The translations under genes and the position numbers were made by a program. The notes below the pieces were generated by a model. That model saw only the letters and a list, made by a program, of their open reading frames with translations, had not been told where the DNA came from and ran no database searches. From NCBI GenBank assembly GCA_937899725.1, contig CALCCA010000064.1, positions 49,169 through 113,168 on the forward strand: a DNA stretch of 64,000 nucleotides, in the 5' to 3' direction. The DNA is from an uncultured Halomicronema sp. (GTDB lineage: Bacteria > Cyanobacteriota > Cyanobacteriia > Phormidesmidales > Phormidesmidaceae). Below are positions 36,188-46,072 of the stretch, piece by piece. Numbering within the stretch: the first letter of the stretch is position 1; every line of letters starts with the position of its first letter.

Positions 36188-37909
36188 TTAGAAGCCCAAG
36201 TCGGCCTTAGCGGCTTCAGACGCTTTGAATAAGGGTTCGTCGGGCATTTCATCCCAAGCCGTCGCACCGATATCGCTATAAAACTGCGCGTCATAGGCCC
36301 GCGTGCGGACGACGACGGGCATCGGCGTGGCGTGACCGAGGATCAGTGCCTGCTGCTTTGAGTCCAACTTGGCCAGCACCGATCGCAGGCTTTGTGCCCC
36401 CGACACCCCAGTAAAAATCGCATCGATATCTTTTTCATCATTGAGCAGAGCGGTAATGCGCGTACCGATTTGCGACATGACTTCATTATCAATGCCCGAA
36501 GGTCGCTGATCGACGACTAGCAACGTGACAAAATACTTCCGCATCTCGCGGGCGATGGTGCCAAAAATGGTTTGGCGCGCCGTGGCCGGATCGAGAAACC
36601 GGTGCGCTTCTTCGATCGTAATCATGAGCTGTTGGGGGCGATCGCTTGGATTTTTGGTCTGTAAAAACCGCTCAGCTTTTTGCACATAAATTGCGTGAAT
36701 GCGGCGAGCAATCACATTAGTTGCCAGCATGTATGACAGCAGATTGGATTGCGAACCAAACTCCACCACCACATGCTTACCCTCGTTGATGGCCGTCAAA
36801 ATCTGACCGACATAGTTGTGGGGGCAAGCGGCGCGAATATATTTCAAATCGGCGAGGCGATTGAGCTTACGCTGCAGCGCCATGATGGAAGATTTGTTGC
36901 CCATCTTGGTTTCGCAAAAGTCTTGAATTTCCTCATTGGTCAGGGTTAACAGCCGGTTAATCCATCCCTTGCCAAACTCGTTGCGCAGAATGATGGCATT
37001 CTCTAAGCTGGCTTCCGACAGGTTGAGTTCGGTGCGCACCAGCATCAAATCTTCTACATCAATTTGGTCGAAGCTGATGTAAAGCTCTTGAGCATCGCGC
37101 ACGCCGCGCCGTTTGGTCGCTTCGGGGTCGAGGGTGAAGATCTGCACCTGGCCGGGAAACAGCTGCCGCAGTCCTTTAACGGTGCTGAAGTGCTTGCCCT
37201 CACTAACAGCTTCCCAGCCATATTCTGAGTGCATATCAAAGATAAGGTTGACCGCTGCCTGCCGCTGAATCGTGCCCGACAGCAGTACCCGGGTCAAAAA
37301 AGACTTGCCCGTGCCTGATTTGCCAAAAATGCCGTTGCTGCGTTCAACAAAACGGTCCAGATCCAAGCAAATGGGCACCGCCATATCAATAGGTTGACCG
37401 ATTACAAAATTGCGTCGGTGCGGGTCATCTTCCCAGCCAAATACGATGCGAAAGTCGCGCTCGGCAGCGTCATAGACCTGACTAAAGTGACTGGGAATCG
37501 TCTTGACCGGCAGCAGTTCTACCGCTGCACTGCTTTGCACCTGGTAAGATGCCGCCCCGTTTTGGCGCTGGGTAGTGTTGGCCGAGCTCTTGGGACTAGA
37601 GCCGTCGAGATCTTGGGGGGTAAACATCAGCATGGGGCTGAGGCTCGCCGTGCCGTAGGTGCCGGTGCCCGAGAGCACCTCTTGCAGAAAGAGGTTGGCG
37701 GGCTCGGGCGGATTGGCGAGAATGCGGGCGCTGGCCGTGCCTAAGGCGAGATCGGTCAGCATACAAAAGAAGCGCGATCGCCGCCCCTGCACGATCAAAA
37801 ACTTGCCCACTCGCAGATCTTCAACCGACACGTCGGGATGCAGACGCACCTCTAATCCCCGAATCAGCGATCCTTCAATGACTGAACCCAGCGGCTTGCC
37901 AAATTCCAT
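36188..37909 (-). CDS. HerA-type hexameric ATPase/helicase
   Basis: A 573-residue P-loop ATPase of the HerA/FtsK group (DUF87-like), a family of DNA-translocating hexamers that act in end resection with NurA in archaea. The N-terminal barrel-like region is followed by Walker A (GIFGKSGTGKSFL, about 193-205), Walker B (LMITIEEAHRFL), a sensor segment (LLVVDQRPSGID) and the C-terminal IGTRITALLNDEKDIDAIF. I see no NurA nuclease gene next to it. The cyanobacterial role is unknown; a DNA-processing or chromosome-related function is a family inference. The downstream stretch is gene-free. Confidence 0.88.
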   Translation of the reverse strand: MEFGKPLGSVIEGSLIRGLEVRLHPDVSVEDLRVGKFLIVQGRRSRFFCMLTDLALGTASARILANPPEPANLFLQEVLSGTGTYGTASLSPMLMFTPQDLDGSSPKSSANTTQRQNGAASYQVQSSAAVELLPVKTIPSHFSQVYDAAERDFRIVFGWEDDPHRRNFVIGQPIDMAVPICLDLDRFVERSNGIFGKSGTGKSFLTRVLLSGTIQRQAAVNLIFDMHSEYGWEAVSEGKHFSTVKGLRQLFPGQVQIFTLDPEATKRRGVRDAQELYISFDQIDVEDLMLVRTELNLSEASLENAIILRNEFGKGWINRLLTLTNEEIQDFCETKMGNKSSIMALQRKLNRLADLKYIRAACPHNYVGQILTAINEGKHVVVEFGSQSNLLSYMLATNVIARRIHAIYVQKAERFLQTKNPSDRPQQLMITIEEAHRFLDPATARQTIFGTIAREMRKYFVTLLVVDQRPSGIDNEVMSQIGTRITALLNDEKDIDAIFTGVSGAQSLRSVLAKLDSKQQALILGHATPMPVVVRTRAYDAQFYSDIGATAWDEMPDEPLFKASEAAKADLGF

Positions 37910-38155
37910 CGGATTTCTCCGTCCTTGCTGTCAGCCATGGTAGCCCGTTTGAGTCAGTTTAATACATTTGTTTCTTAGTTCAAGTGTCTTAGCATCAGGG
38001 AGACCATTCAACGGGGCGATCTCTGGCCTGAGGTGTCGATGATTGCTGTACTTAAGTTGCTGTAGAGCTCCGGTGAGACGTGCTGGGGCGATCGTGCCGC
38101 AGTCTCCCAGAGCTGCCCCCTTCACAATAAGAAAAGCAGCTAATTTGGGTGAGCT

Positions 38156-38986
38156 ATGAGTGCCTCATCAAGTCGTTTCGTGCCGCCTGGCGCCGCCCTT
38201 TCATCGCATCGAGAGGCGTTGCCGACGATGTATGATTTGCCCAGCGAATTTCCTGAGGAGTCTGGCTTGCCTGATGAGTTTCATGACCTGCAGCCGCAGT
38301 TATTAAGCCGCACTCTATCTCTCGCCAACTATCGCCGCGATCGCTGGTTTACCGGCACCGATCTGAACGTTTACTACAACGTCGAACAGCCGCTGTGGCG
38401 CAAACGACCCGACTGGTTTCTGGCGCTAGATGTACCGCGTTTGTACGATGACCGCGATCTGCGACTGAGCTATGTCGTTTGGCCAGAAAAGTAGTCGCCC
38501 CGCGTCGTCGTCGAGTTTTTGTCACCCAGCACCGAACGAGAGGATTTGGGTCGGTTTTATCAAGAACGCGATCGGGTGATTGACCCCACGACTCAGCAGC
38601 AACCGCTGCTCCCCACCGCCAACCATCATCCGCCCAGCCAGGTCGAGGTGTACGAAACGCATTTACAGGTGCCGCATTACATCGTTTACAGTCGTTACAC
38701 GCAACGCTTGCAGTACTTTCATTTAGTCGAGGGCCGTTATCAAGAGCAACCGCTGCAGGCGACTGCACCTCAGGCTTGGTTCGCTGATTTGGCCATCGGC
38801 TTGGGCATCTGGTCGGGTGAGTTTGAGGGTATCACCAGTGATTGGCTGCGCTGGTGTGATGCTTCAGGCAACGGGCTGCTGACGGATACCGAGACTGAGC
38901 GGATAGGCCGGGAGCAGGCGGAACAGCGAGCAGCCATGTTGGCAGAGCGACTGCGATCGCTTGGGGTTAATCCGGATGAATTTTGA
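38156..38986 (+). pseudogene. Uma2-family nuclease gene with an internal amber stop
   Basis: A 277-codon reading frame of the Uma2 type (putative PD-(D/E)XK-fold nuclease, very abundant in cyanobacteria), broken once. The first part runs to LSYVVWPEK, then an in-frame TAG at 38492-38494. The same frame continues without further interruption as SPRVVVEFLSPSTEREDLG to a normal end at 38986. The characteristic motifs lie on both sides of the stop: RPDWFLALDVPRLYDD before it and VVVEFLSPST after it. A single base change (for example CAG to TAG) explains it. The rest of the frame is intact, so the mutation looks recent, or it is a sequencing error. If real, the enzyme is inactive unless the stop is read through. 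Confidence 0.88.
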
Positions 38987-39068
38987 AGGAGTGATGGTCA
39001 AATCACGTCCAAATCGTCGCAGCTGAGTACTGCCAAACCGCCCCGGTACAGTAATTCAAACAATTGGC

Positions 39069-39101
39069 AAAAAAGAAGGTAGAAAGCTTTTGCTTTCTAC
39101 C
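39069..39101 (-). terminator. Intrinsic terminator of the beta-barrel gene
   Basis: GGTAGAAAGC pairs with GCTTTCTACC across a four-base loop; on the minus strand a TTCTTTTTT run follows, 56 bases after the stop of the 39157-39699 gene. Confidence 0.85.
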
Positions 39102-39156
39102 TATCGCTACCATCAAGCCTGTCAACTTAAAGGTTTTAGCTATGCAGATTCTGCAG

Positions 39157-39699
39157 TTAGAACTGATAGCCCACGCCCGTTTGCAGAGAGATCGCTGTAT
39201 TGCCACCTTCGCGATAGCCGCCAAAAGCAATAATGGCGTTGCCAAACAGCGCCAGACGACTGTTGGGGAACATGTAGTCGATACCGGGCTGCAGGACAAA
39301 AGAGGTCGCATTACCCACAGGTGAAGGATCATCTTCGTCGCCAGTGGGAAAGGAAACGCCCGCACCGAGGTAGATATCAGCATTCCAGCTCAAGGGATAG
39401 TCATAGGAAACGGTCGGCACGATGGTCAGATTACTGCCAAAGATGAAGGCCGTTGCCCGTAGCGACACCGGCATCCGCAAGAAGCGATAGCGTCCGGTAA
39501 TTACGCCGCTAAACCCATCACCTCGGCCCGTTTCAGCTTCTTCAGTCAGGCCAAACGCGGCACCAATACCGACATAGCTGCCGTAGGCTGCTTGCGCATT
39601 GGCCGCCTTTGGAGCCATCACGGCAGAAGCCCCCGCTAGTGCCCCACCCAGGGCAGAGGCGATCGCTGCCTGCATCAACCGACGTTTGATTTGTTTCAT
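39157..39699 (-). CDS. Small exported outer-membrane beta-barrel-like protein
   Basis: A 180-residue protein with a Sec signal peptide (MKQIKRRLMQAA, Ala/Gly-rich core, cleavage near ANAQA). The mature part has alternating polar/hydrophobic strands: GSYVGIGAAFGLTEE, GVITGRYRFLRMPVSLRATAF, NADIYLGAGVSFPTG and SRLALFGNAIIAFGGYREGG. It ends with an aromatic residue (TGVGYQF), the usual outer-membrane barrel insertion signal. About eight strands would fit an OmpA-like or OmpW-like barrel. I do not recognise a specific family, and the function is unknown. Confidence 0.82.
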   Translation of the reverse strand: MKQIKRRLMQAAIASALGGALAGASAVMAPKAANAQAAYGSYVGIGAAFGLTEEAETGRGDGFSGVITGRYRFLRMPVSLRATAFIFGSNLTIVPTVSYDYPLSWNADIYLGAGVSFPTGDEDDPSPVGNATSFVLQPGIDYMFPNSRLALFGNAIIAFGGYREGGNTAISLQTGVGYQF

Positions 39700-39931
39700 T
39701 TCGAATCACTCCTCAGGCAGGCAATTAATACACAGAGATAGCGCTTCCGCAGCTACCCGCCGCTGCCAGCATGCACGCCAAAACTGCATCTTGAAAACGC
39801 CCCACAGAATCATTGAAAACCCTTACCAGTAGAAGGGTTCAAGCAATGTTAAGTGAGATGTCACGCGTTAATTCAAGCAAACAACTCTGGGTTCGCCAGA
39901 CTATTGTTACAAAACTTTACAATAGTCGAGA

Positions 39932-42900
39932 TTAGCCCGTGTTCCTCATGCCAGCGGCGATCCCGTTGATGGTGAGTAAGGCACCACGCAGTAATTCTTC
40001 CCGACTGTATCGAGATTTGATGACACCCGAGACGGCACTGCGATAATGACGCAGCCGCTTCAATAGCGCTACCTGAATGAAGCCTAGGGGCACGATGGTG
40101 CCATTGCGCAGGTGGACTGAGCGCTGCAGGTCGGGATCGCCATCGAGCAGGCGACGATGGCCAGTAATCGTCAAGATAATGTCGGATGTAGTGAAAAACT
40201 CTTCAGAAATTTGCTCAAAGAGAACGTGGAACCGTTCTTGATCTGACGTCGGCGTCAGCTCGTGAACATAGTGCTCAGCAATCTGTAGATCCACTTTGGC
40301 CAGAGTCATCTCAACTTTCGAGATGACCATCTTGAAGAACGGCCACTTTTGATAAAAATAGCGCAGCAGCTTCAGGCGCTCTTCAGGGTCTTCGGCCAAA
40401 AACTCTTGCAGAGCCGTGCCAACGCCGTACCAGGCGGGTAGCAAAAAGCGGGCCTGCGTCCAGCTAAAGACCCAGGGAATGGCCCGGAGGCTATCTAGGG
40501 TCTTTTTGCCCTTGCGACGAGCGGGGCGCGAACTGATCTGCAGCTGACTGATTTCTTCGATTGGGGTGACCTGGTGAAAGAAATCAACGAAGTCGGCCTG
40601 TTCGTAAATCAGCGCCCGATAATGTCGCCGTGAGCTTGCCGCCAACTCTTCCATAATTTCGTTCCAGGGCTCGATCTCATCGACGCTGCTGTGCAGCAGG
40701 CTGCCCTGAATGACGGCGGTGGCGACGGTTTCTAGGTTGTACAGAGCGAGGTCGGGCAGATTATATTTCGAGGCCAATACCTCTCCCTGCTCGGTGATTT
40801 TGATGCGTCCGTTCAAGCTGGCTCCCGGCTGAGCCAAAATGGCTTCGTAGGCGGGGCCACCGCCCCGGCCCACCGAGCCACCGCGACCATGAAAGATGCG
40901 CAGCGCGATACCAAAGTCATCGGCAGTGGCCTGTAGGGCCTGCTGAGCCTTGTGAATTTCCCAGTTGCTGCTGAGAAAGCCGGAGTCTTTGTTGCTGTCG
41001 GAGTAGCCCAGCATGACTTCTTGAATCGGTTTGGACCCCGGCTCAGAACTCGTGATTGCTTCCGATCGCCCGCCCTGGGTCACCGCGCGATAGAGCGGCA
41101 GATCAAACAGCGATCGCATCACTGAGGGGGCGCGTTTCAGATCTTCTACCGTTTCAAACAGCGGCACCGGTTGAATGCTGGCTGCCCACGTCGCGGGATC
41201 AAAGAGCCCCGCTTCTTTAGCGAGCAGCAGCACCTCTAGCAGGTCGCTGACCGTGTGGCTCATGCTGATGACGTAGCTATGGCAGATCTTGGGGCCAAAC
41301 TCCCGCTGCAGACGCCTCACCATCCGAAACGTTTCGACCGTTTCACAAGTCGTGGTCGAGAAGGGCAACTCAGCGGGCACGAGGGGCCGCCGAGTTTGCA
41401 GCTCCTGAATCAGCCAGGTCGTCTTCTCCGCTTCGGATAAATCGTTGTAGGGCTTGGGCAGCACCTGCAGGTAAGCCGTGACTTCGTCGATCGCATCCGA
41501 ATGGCGGGAGCTTTCCTGCCGGAGATCCAGCTCGGCCAAAACAAAGCCGTACAGCTCAACCTGGCAAATAATTTGCTCTAGCTCACCGCAGACCATGCCG
41601 GTGGCGTTGAGGTCGCGCTGAATGAGTCGCAAATCTTCGAGGAAATCATTGCCCGCCAGATAAAGTGACAGATCGACGCCATCGCCCTGATCTTCTTGCA
41701 AAATGTCGCCCTGATACAGCCGCTGACTACGCTGCAGGGTGTTTTCTAGCCGCTGCTGCATGTAGGCGAGCTTGAGCCGGTAGGGTTCTTGGCGGTAGCG
41801 AATCGCCCAGCGTTCGTAGACCTCAGGCATCACCTGCTGATCTTGATCCAAAGAATCCAATAACTCGGGCTGCACTTCGCTCCAGTGCAGCGACAGACTC
41901 AGGAGCTTGGTCAAGTGATCGAGGGCATCAATATACTTCTCTAGCACCAGGTTGCGCTGGTAGCAGGCGGTTTTCCAGGTGACTTCGGGGGTGACGGAGG
42001 GGTTGCCGTCGCGATCGGAGCCCACCCAAGAGCCAAACCGACAAAACTGCGGCAAGGGTGGGCGGAGGGTAGGAAAGGTATTGTTGAGCGATCGCTTGAT
42101 GCGCTGATACAGCTGCGGCAAGGCATCAAACAGCACCACATCAAAATAGTGCAGCGTATAGTCCACCTCATCGAGCACCGAGGGTTTGAACTGATGCAGC
42201 TCGTCAGTGCGCCACCACAGCCGAATTTCTTCAGTCAGTTGTTCCTTTAGGCTGTCAATTTCCCAGCTGGACGCCACGCCCATCGACTGTACCGAATCTT
42301 CTGCCTGATCAAGTCGCCGAAAAATCGAGGCAATGCGGCGCTGCTTGTCGCGAATCGTGTGGCGCACAATCTCGGTGGGGTGGGCCGTAAAGACCAACCG
42401 AATATCGAGATCATCCATCAGTCGCTGAATCAACTGCGGCGGTACATTTAGCTGCTTGAGGGTCGGAAAGAGCCAGTGAAAAGTGCCCGCATCGCGATAG
42501 CTGGTCGGCAGCAGCTGATAGTCCAGGGTTGATTGGCGTTGGGGCAGCGGTTTTTGATGCGGTTCGGGCTTGCCTTCGGCGTTGGTTTGTTGGGGGCGAA
42601 TGGTCGCCAAGCCCGCGATCGCCGAGGAGATATCAACATCGCCGTAGGCGGCTCGATACTGCTGCTGCTGCCCCTGCTGTTCATAATGTTGCTCAACGCT
42701 GTTGATCAGCTGAAAATATAGCGCAAACGCCCGCGCTACCCGAATGGCATCTTGCAGTTCGAGGTCTTCGACCACCTGCACCACGGTTTGCACGCTGACG
42801 GCCCGAGCGGCTGGAGCCTGGCCCTCTTCAGAGCAGAGCCGACGCAGCTGATGCAGCAGTGTCAGGAGCTCTTGACCACATTCGTTGCGCAGCACCGACT

Positions 42901-43051
42901 CCCAAATATCCTCCACCATTTTGATGCGTCGCTGCACGCGCAAACTATAGGCTGAGCCTGGGGGCGTAATCGACACACTGGCAGCAGACTCAAGAATGGC
43001 TTCGCTGGTAGTTGGCATGTTCTCAGATGAAGTTGGCAGAGTGGATGTCAT
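39932..43051 (-). CDS. ppc: Phosphoenolpyruvate carboxylase
   Basis: Carboxylates PEP to oxaloacetate, the main anaplerotic reaction for amino acid synthesis in cyanobacteria. The 1039-residue protein is typical of the cyanobacterial form. Catalytic blocks are complete: [57 protein letters not shown], the [14 protein letters not shown] loop and the conserved C-terminal GMRNTG. The N-terminus shows no plant-type phosphorylation motif that I can identify. ATG 43051 is preferred; an in-frame GTG at 43078 would add nine residues. Confidence 0.97.
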   Translation of the reverse strand: MTSTLPTSSENMPTTSEAILESAASVSITPPGSAYSLRVQRRIKMVEDIWESVLRNECGQELLTLLHQLRRLCSEEGQAPAARAVSVQTVVQVVEDLELQDAIRVARAFALYFQLINSVEQHYEQQGQQQQYRAAYGDVDISSAIAGLATIRPQQTNAEGKPEPHQKPLPQRQSTLDYQLLPTSYRDAGTFHWLFPTLKQLNVPPQLIQRLMDDLDIRLVFTAHPTEIVRHTIRDKQRRIASIFRRLDQAEDSVQSMGVASSWEIDSLKEQLTEEIRLWWRTDELHQFKPSVLDEVDYTLHYFDVVLFDALPQLYQRIKRSLNNTFPTLRPPLPQFCRFGSWVGSDRDGNPSVTPEVTWKTACYQRNLVLEKYIDALDHLTKLLSLSLHWSEVQPELLDSLDQDQQVMPEVYERWAIRYRQEPYRLKLAYMQQRLENTLQRSQRLYQGDILQEDQGDGVDLSLYLAGNDFLEDLRLIQRDLNATGMVCGELEQIICQVELYGFVLAELDLRQESSRHSDAIDEVTAYLQVLPKPYNDLSEAEKTTWLIQELQTRRPLVPAELPFSTTTCETVETFRMVRRLQREFGPKICHSYVISMSHTVSDLLEVLLLAKEAGLFDPATWAASIQPVPLFETVEDLKRAPSVMRSLFDLPLYRAVTQGGRSEAITSSEPGSKPIQEVMLGYSDSNKDSGFLSSNWEIHKAQQALQATADDFGIALRIFHGRGGSVGRGGGPAYEAILAQPGASLNGRIKITEQGEVLASKYNLPDLALYNLETVATAVIQGSLLHSSVDEIEPWNEIMEELAASSRRHYRALIYEQADFVDFFHQVTPIEEISQLQISSRPARRKGKKTLDSLRAIPWVFSWTQARFLLPAWYGVGTALQEFLAEDPEERLKLLRYFYQKWPFFKMVISKVEMTLAKVDLQIAEHYVHELTPTSDQERFHVLFEQISEEFFTTSDIILTITGHRRLLDGDPDLQRSVHLRNGTIVPLGFIQVALLKRLRHYRSAVSGVIKSRYSREELLRGALLTINGIAAGMRNTG

Positions 43052-43134
43052 AAAGTTAAAGCATCGTCGGAGGAACACGAAGTCGAGTGCGGCCAGGCGC
43101 CATGAACAATCGTCATGGCGGTGCCATGGCCACG

Positions 43135-43389
43135 CTATTCGATGTCGGTTTCATCGATGTGATCAGACCGCCCAGAGACGTTTTGTAAATTTGGCAAGCG
43201 TTCACCGCGAAACACTTCTTCGCTGGCGAGGCCGACCTGAGTCAAGGCATCCGCACATGCTCGAATGCCCACAAGCGCGACCAGGAATGGCCCCGTCATC
43301 AGGCTTATTACCATATTGGACGCGCCCGGAATGTTCACGTCTTTGGAAATGGCGGGGAATTGTTGAGAATCTTTAGACGGAGTCGTCAT
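43135..43389 (-). CDS. Small membrane-associated protein upstream of ppc
   Basis: An 84-residue protein with a hydrophobic stretch ([20 protein letters not shown]) and a polar tail ([16 protein letters not shown]). It looks like a short protein conserved in cyanobacteria, but I cannot name the family. Its stop is 83 bp upstream of the ppc start on the same strand, so the two could be co-transcribed. No clear Shine-Dalgarno precedes the ATG. Confidence 0.55.
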   Translation of the reverse strand: MTTPSKDSQQFPAISKDVNIPGASNMVISLMTGPFLVALVGIRACADALTQVGLASEEVFRGERLPNLQNVSGRSDHIDETDIE

Positions 43390-44024
43390 AGCTGAAGAAG
43401 AGACCGTGGAATGGCAACGATATCGTCATTCAATTTTAAGCGGCTCGATGGCGAAAGATGGGCACCGCGAGGCGGTTGGTGAGGCTCTAAAACCGACATT
43501 ACGGCCTATCTAAGCAACAAAGCGCTGGCTGACATCAGCGATCGCGAATTTTTACCCCGTGTCAACATCATCGCGCTAATCCTAGTCCCTCTGTCCTGTG
43601 ATTTCAGGGCAGAGGGACCCGCTAGAGGTGAAGCCAGATCGGTTAAGGAGAATGCCAGCGCGCTAGTACCAGCTTGCTTCAACCATAGCGCTGATAGGCC
43701 CCCCCCCGAGCAACTGCAACATTCCCTGACACCCCATGGGCAAATGCTGCTAACTTGAACGCTCGATGCCGCAGCTCATGATCCGGCTATTAGCGGCAAC
43801 GCGGCGGCAATTCTCCGGATCCGGGCCCCCTTTTGGGGTCGCTCAGTGCCCTTACTGACAGCGGACAAGCACGGCTACAGTTGATGCTCTGCGGGGCACT
43901 TGAGGTCTTGGTGCAGCTTTTCACAGTGAGGTTTGCCGAAAAGTGCAAAGTCTCTGTCTGAAACCTGAGTGTCTGGGCCTAGGGGCATCTCTCATACTGC
44001 TATTAACGAAACAGGAGATCCCCC
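43390..44024. other. Gene-free stretch upstream of the TPR gene
   Basis: No credible gene on either strand. It contains a long hairpin at 43585-43618 and a run of nine C at 43699-43707. Confidence 0.4.
43585..43618. other. Long two-part hairpin
   Basis: GTCCCTCTG pairs with CAGAGGGAC as the outer stem, and CCTG with CAGG as an inner stem around a six-base loop, with single mismatched bases between. No T-run follows on either strand, so it is not a clear terminator. Confidence 0.5.
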
Positions 44025-45104
44025 ATGCGACGCCCCACCGCCTCCGTTAGTTTAATTCCCGGCCCAATCACTGATACGCCGTCTGAGCCCCCGAGCAACG
44101 AGCCCACCTCACCCACGACGGCGCCCCTCCACTCATCAGAATTCGACCTCGCTCGCTGCCGGGCGCTTTACCTCGAAGGCTGGCAGCAGGTTGATCAGGG
44201 CCAGCTTGAGCGAGCCCAACGGGCCTTTCAAGAACTCTTGATTTGGAGCCGACACTGTGGTCATACGGGCTGGGCCAACGCGGCGGAAAAAGCCACGGCG
44301 GCTCTGGTTGCCCAAACGGCGCTGGCCACTGCGACTCAAGCAATTAATACCGCTGCCTCAGCCACCACGCTACCCTCTGCACAGCGGTGTGAAGAGGCCG
44401 CCGCCCTCTATGCTCAAGGTCATACCACCCTCGCTAAGAGTACCTATCAGCAAGCCTTAGAGGCGGCAGTGCAAGAACAATGCCTCTTAAATGTGGGCCG
44501 CTCTCTCAATGGCCTGGGCCTGCTTGATCTCGATCGCCGTCGCTATCGTCAGGCCGAAACTGAATTGCGGGCCGCCATCGAGGTACTGGCCGATGTTGAG
44601 GCTCCTCGACAAACCGCGATCGCGTTTCATAATTTGGCCCTAGTGCACTATCAGCAAGGGGATCACGCCGCCGCCAAAGCTGAGTTTCAGCAGGCCCTAA
44701 GTTGTTGGCAGACCGGCGAAGACAGTTTAGAACTCGCCCTGACGCTCGACTACCTCGGTCGCATTTATGCGGATGAACAAGCCTATTGGCTGGCCCTCGG
44801 CAGCTTTGAAGCCGCTGTCGATATTCTCGTTGAGTTAACGCCCTATCAAGATGTGCGGGTGGAAGCCGCTGCCTTGATGGTGCAAATGGCTCAGCTCTGC
44901 GAACATACACGCCATCTGGATCTCGCGATCGCCTATCTCACCGCTGCGCTCGAAACCTATCAGACGCTGCCGCTGTCTCAACCCTTAATGATTGTGCTCA
45001 ATCGCTTAGGCCGTCTGCACCAGCAGGCGCAGCGGCCAGCGATCGCTCGCCACTACTACCATCGGGCGCACCGAGTCGCTCAATGCGAGAGCGGTGAGGG
45101 CTGA
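44025..45104 (+). CDS. Tetratricopeptide-repeat protein
   Basis: A 359-residue soluble protein. The first 40 residues are Pro/Thr/Ser-rich and probably disordered. At least five TPR-like helix pairs follow, from about residue 45 to the end, for example AEKSTYQQALEAA-like, FHNLALVHYQQGDHAAAKAEF and LDYLGRIYADEQAYWLALGSF. Such proteins act as scaffolds for protein complexes; the partners here are unknown. AGGAGATC precedes the ATG and supports the start. The gene is flanked on both sides by long gene-free stretches, so it is probably transcribed alone. Confidence 0.85.
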   Translation: MRRPTASVSLIPGPITDTPSEPPSNEPTSPTTAPLHSSEFDLARCRALYLEGWQQVDQGQLERAQRAFQELLIWSRHCGHTGWANAAEKATAALVAQTALATATQAINTAASATTLPSAQRCEEAAALYAQGHTTLAKSTYQQALEAAVQEQCLLNVGRSLNGLGLLDLDRRRYRQAETELRAAIEVLADVEAPRQTAIAFHNLALVHYQQGDHAAAKAEFQQALSCWQTGEDSLELALTLDYLGRIYADEQAYWLALGSFEAAVDILVELTPYQDVRVEAAALMVQMAQLCEHTRHLDLAIAYLTAALETYQTLPLSQPLMIVLNRLGRLHQQAQRPAIARHYYHRAHRVAQCESGEG

Positions 45105-45157
45105 GCTCCCCCATAATGACCGATCAGTGAGGTGCCAGCCGAGTCTCGGCAGCACCT

Positions 45158-45236
45158 GGCAGAATCCGGAATGCAGAATTCGGAATGCAGAATTAAAGAG
45201 TCGATCGGATAGTGATTTCAGCCATCTGGGGTGCCA
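45158..45236 (+). repeat. Dispersed repeat, copy C
   Basis: The head is a 14-bp tandem pair (GGAATGCAGAATTC then GGAATGCAGAATTA), followed by AAAGAGTC and the tail AGTGATTTCAGCCATCTGGGG. The tail matches copy B nearly base for base and copy A more loosely. Confidence 0.6.
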
Positions 45237-45275
45237 TAACCGCGATTTCGGTTATGGCAAGCCGCGATTTCGGCT
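45233..45275 (+). other. Two adjacent hairpins with the same loop
   Basis: GCCATAACC...GGTTATGGC (45233-45258) and AGCCG...CGGCT (45260-45275) both enclose the same CGATTT sequence; CCGCGATTTCGG is repeated exactly. They follow dispersed-repeat copy C directly and may be its right part or a separate element. Confidence 0.5.
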
Positions 45276-46072
45276 GGAGAGAAGGGGTCTAAATGTCTCA
45301 CTGCGAGCAAATCCATCCAGGATGAGTAGAGCGCTGACACTGGTTCTGTGAATATGGGGAGCACCCCTAGCGGCAAAGGCTATAGACCCATAATTCCAGG
45401 TGAATTAGCTCTTGATGCCATCTTGGCCATGCCGGGCAACGCAGCGATGGGGGCTAGAGTTGTCGTCTGGTTGCAGAAAATCGGTAGAAATTTCCCAGAT
45501 CAAGCCGGATTTTTATCTGTGGGGACGAAGTAGGTGATGAACTGACCCCAGACCTGGCAAATCTATTGAGTCCGCCTCAACCATCGCCAATCCAGACGAC
45601 CTTTAGCAGTCTTCGGCAACGACTAGAAATCTTTGGGGGCCACCTCAGGCGATGACCACTCTGGCGAGAGACCTTCCTGTTGACCGCCTGAACCGTCTTC
45701 TTGCCGACCCATTAGCCCTTTTTTAGGCATTGCGATCGCCTGATCCCTCGCAGTTTCTCAAGGATTGGTATTGAGCATTGATAGGGACCGGTGGGGCGAT
45801 CGTTCAGTCGAATGGCAATGTGAAACGCTAACTTGTACAAAACGCCGAAATATTTAGGAGCGTTCCCACCTCGGCAGCTAGTATTGACAGTTGTATAACT
45901 GCGCCTTTAGCCAGACAGCTCAATTCTGCCCAGGTTTTGCGGTAAATTCTGCAAAGATCTAACCGATTTAAGGCGATTTACTGGTGAGAACTGGCAGACT
46001 GCGATATGCTTCACAGCTATATTTAGGGTCGCTGACCGGCGCTGCCGCTAGACCTAGCCATAGTTAACGTCT

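Larger units (their letters stand above)
45105..46072. other. Long gene-free stretch with repeat copy C
   Basis: About 970 bp with dispersed-repeat copy C and two linked hairpins at its left end. A 61-codon frame at 45348-45533 has no recognisable domain. The promoter of the 46073 gene should lie at the right end. Confidence 0.4.

Noticed and set aside
39003..39383. 126-codon minus-strand frame overlapping the beta-barrel gene
   Set aside because: It runs through the terminator hairpin and is out of frame with the signal-peptide-bearing gene, which has far better coding character.
45348..45533. 61-codon plus-strand frame
   Set aside because: No recognisable domain, and the surrounding sequence looks non-coding.
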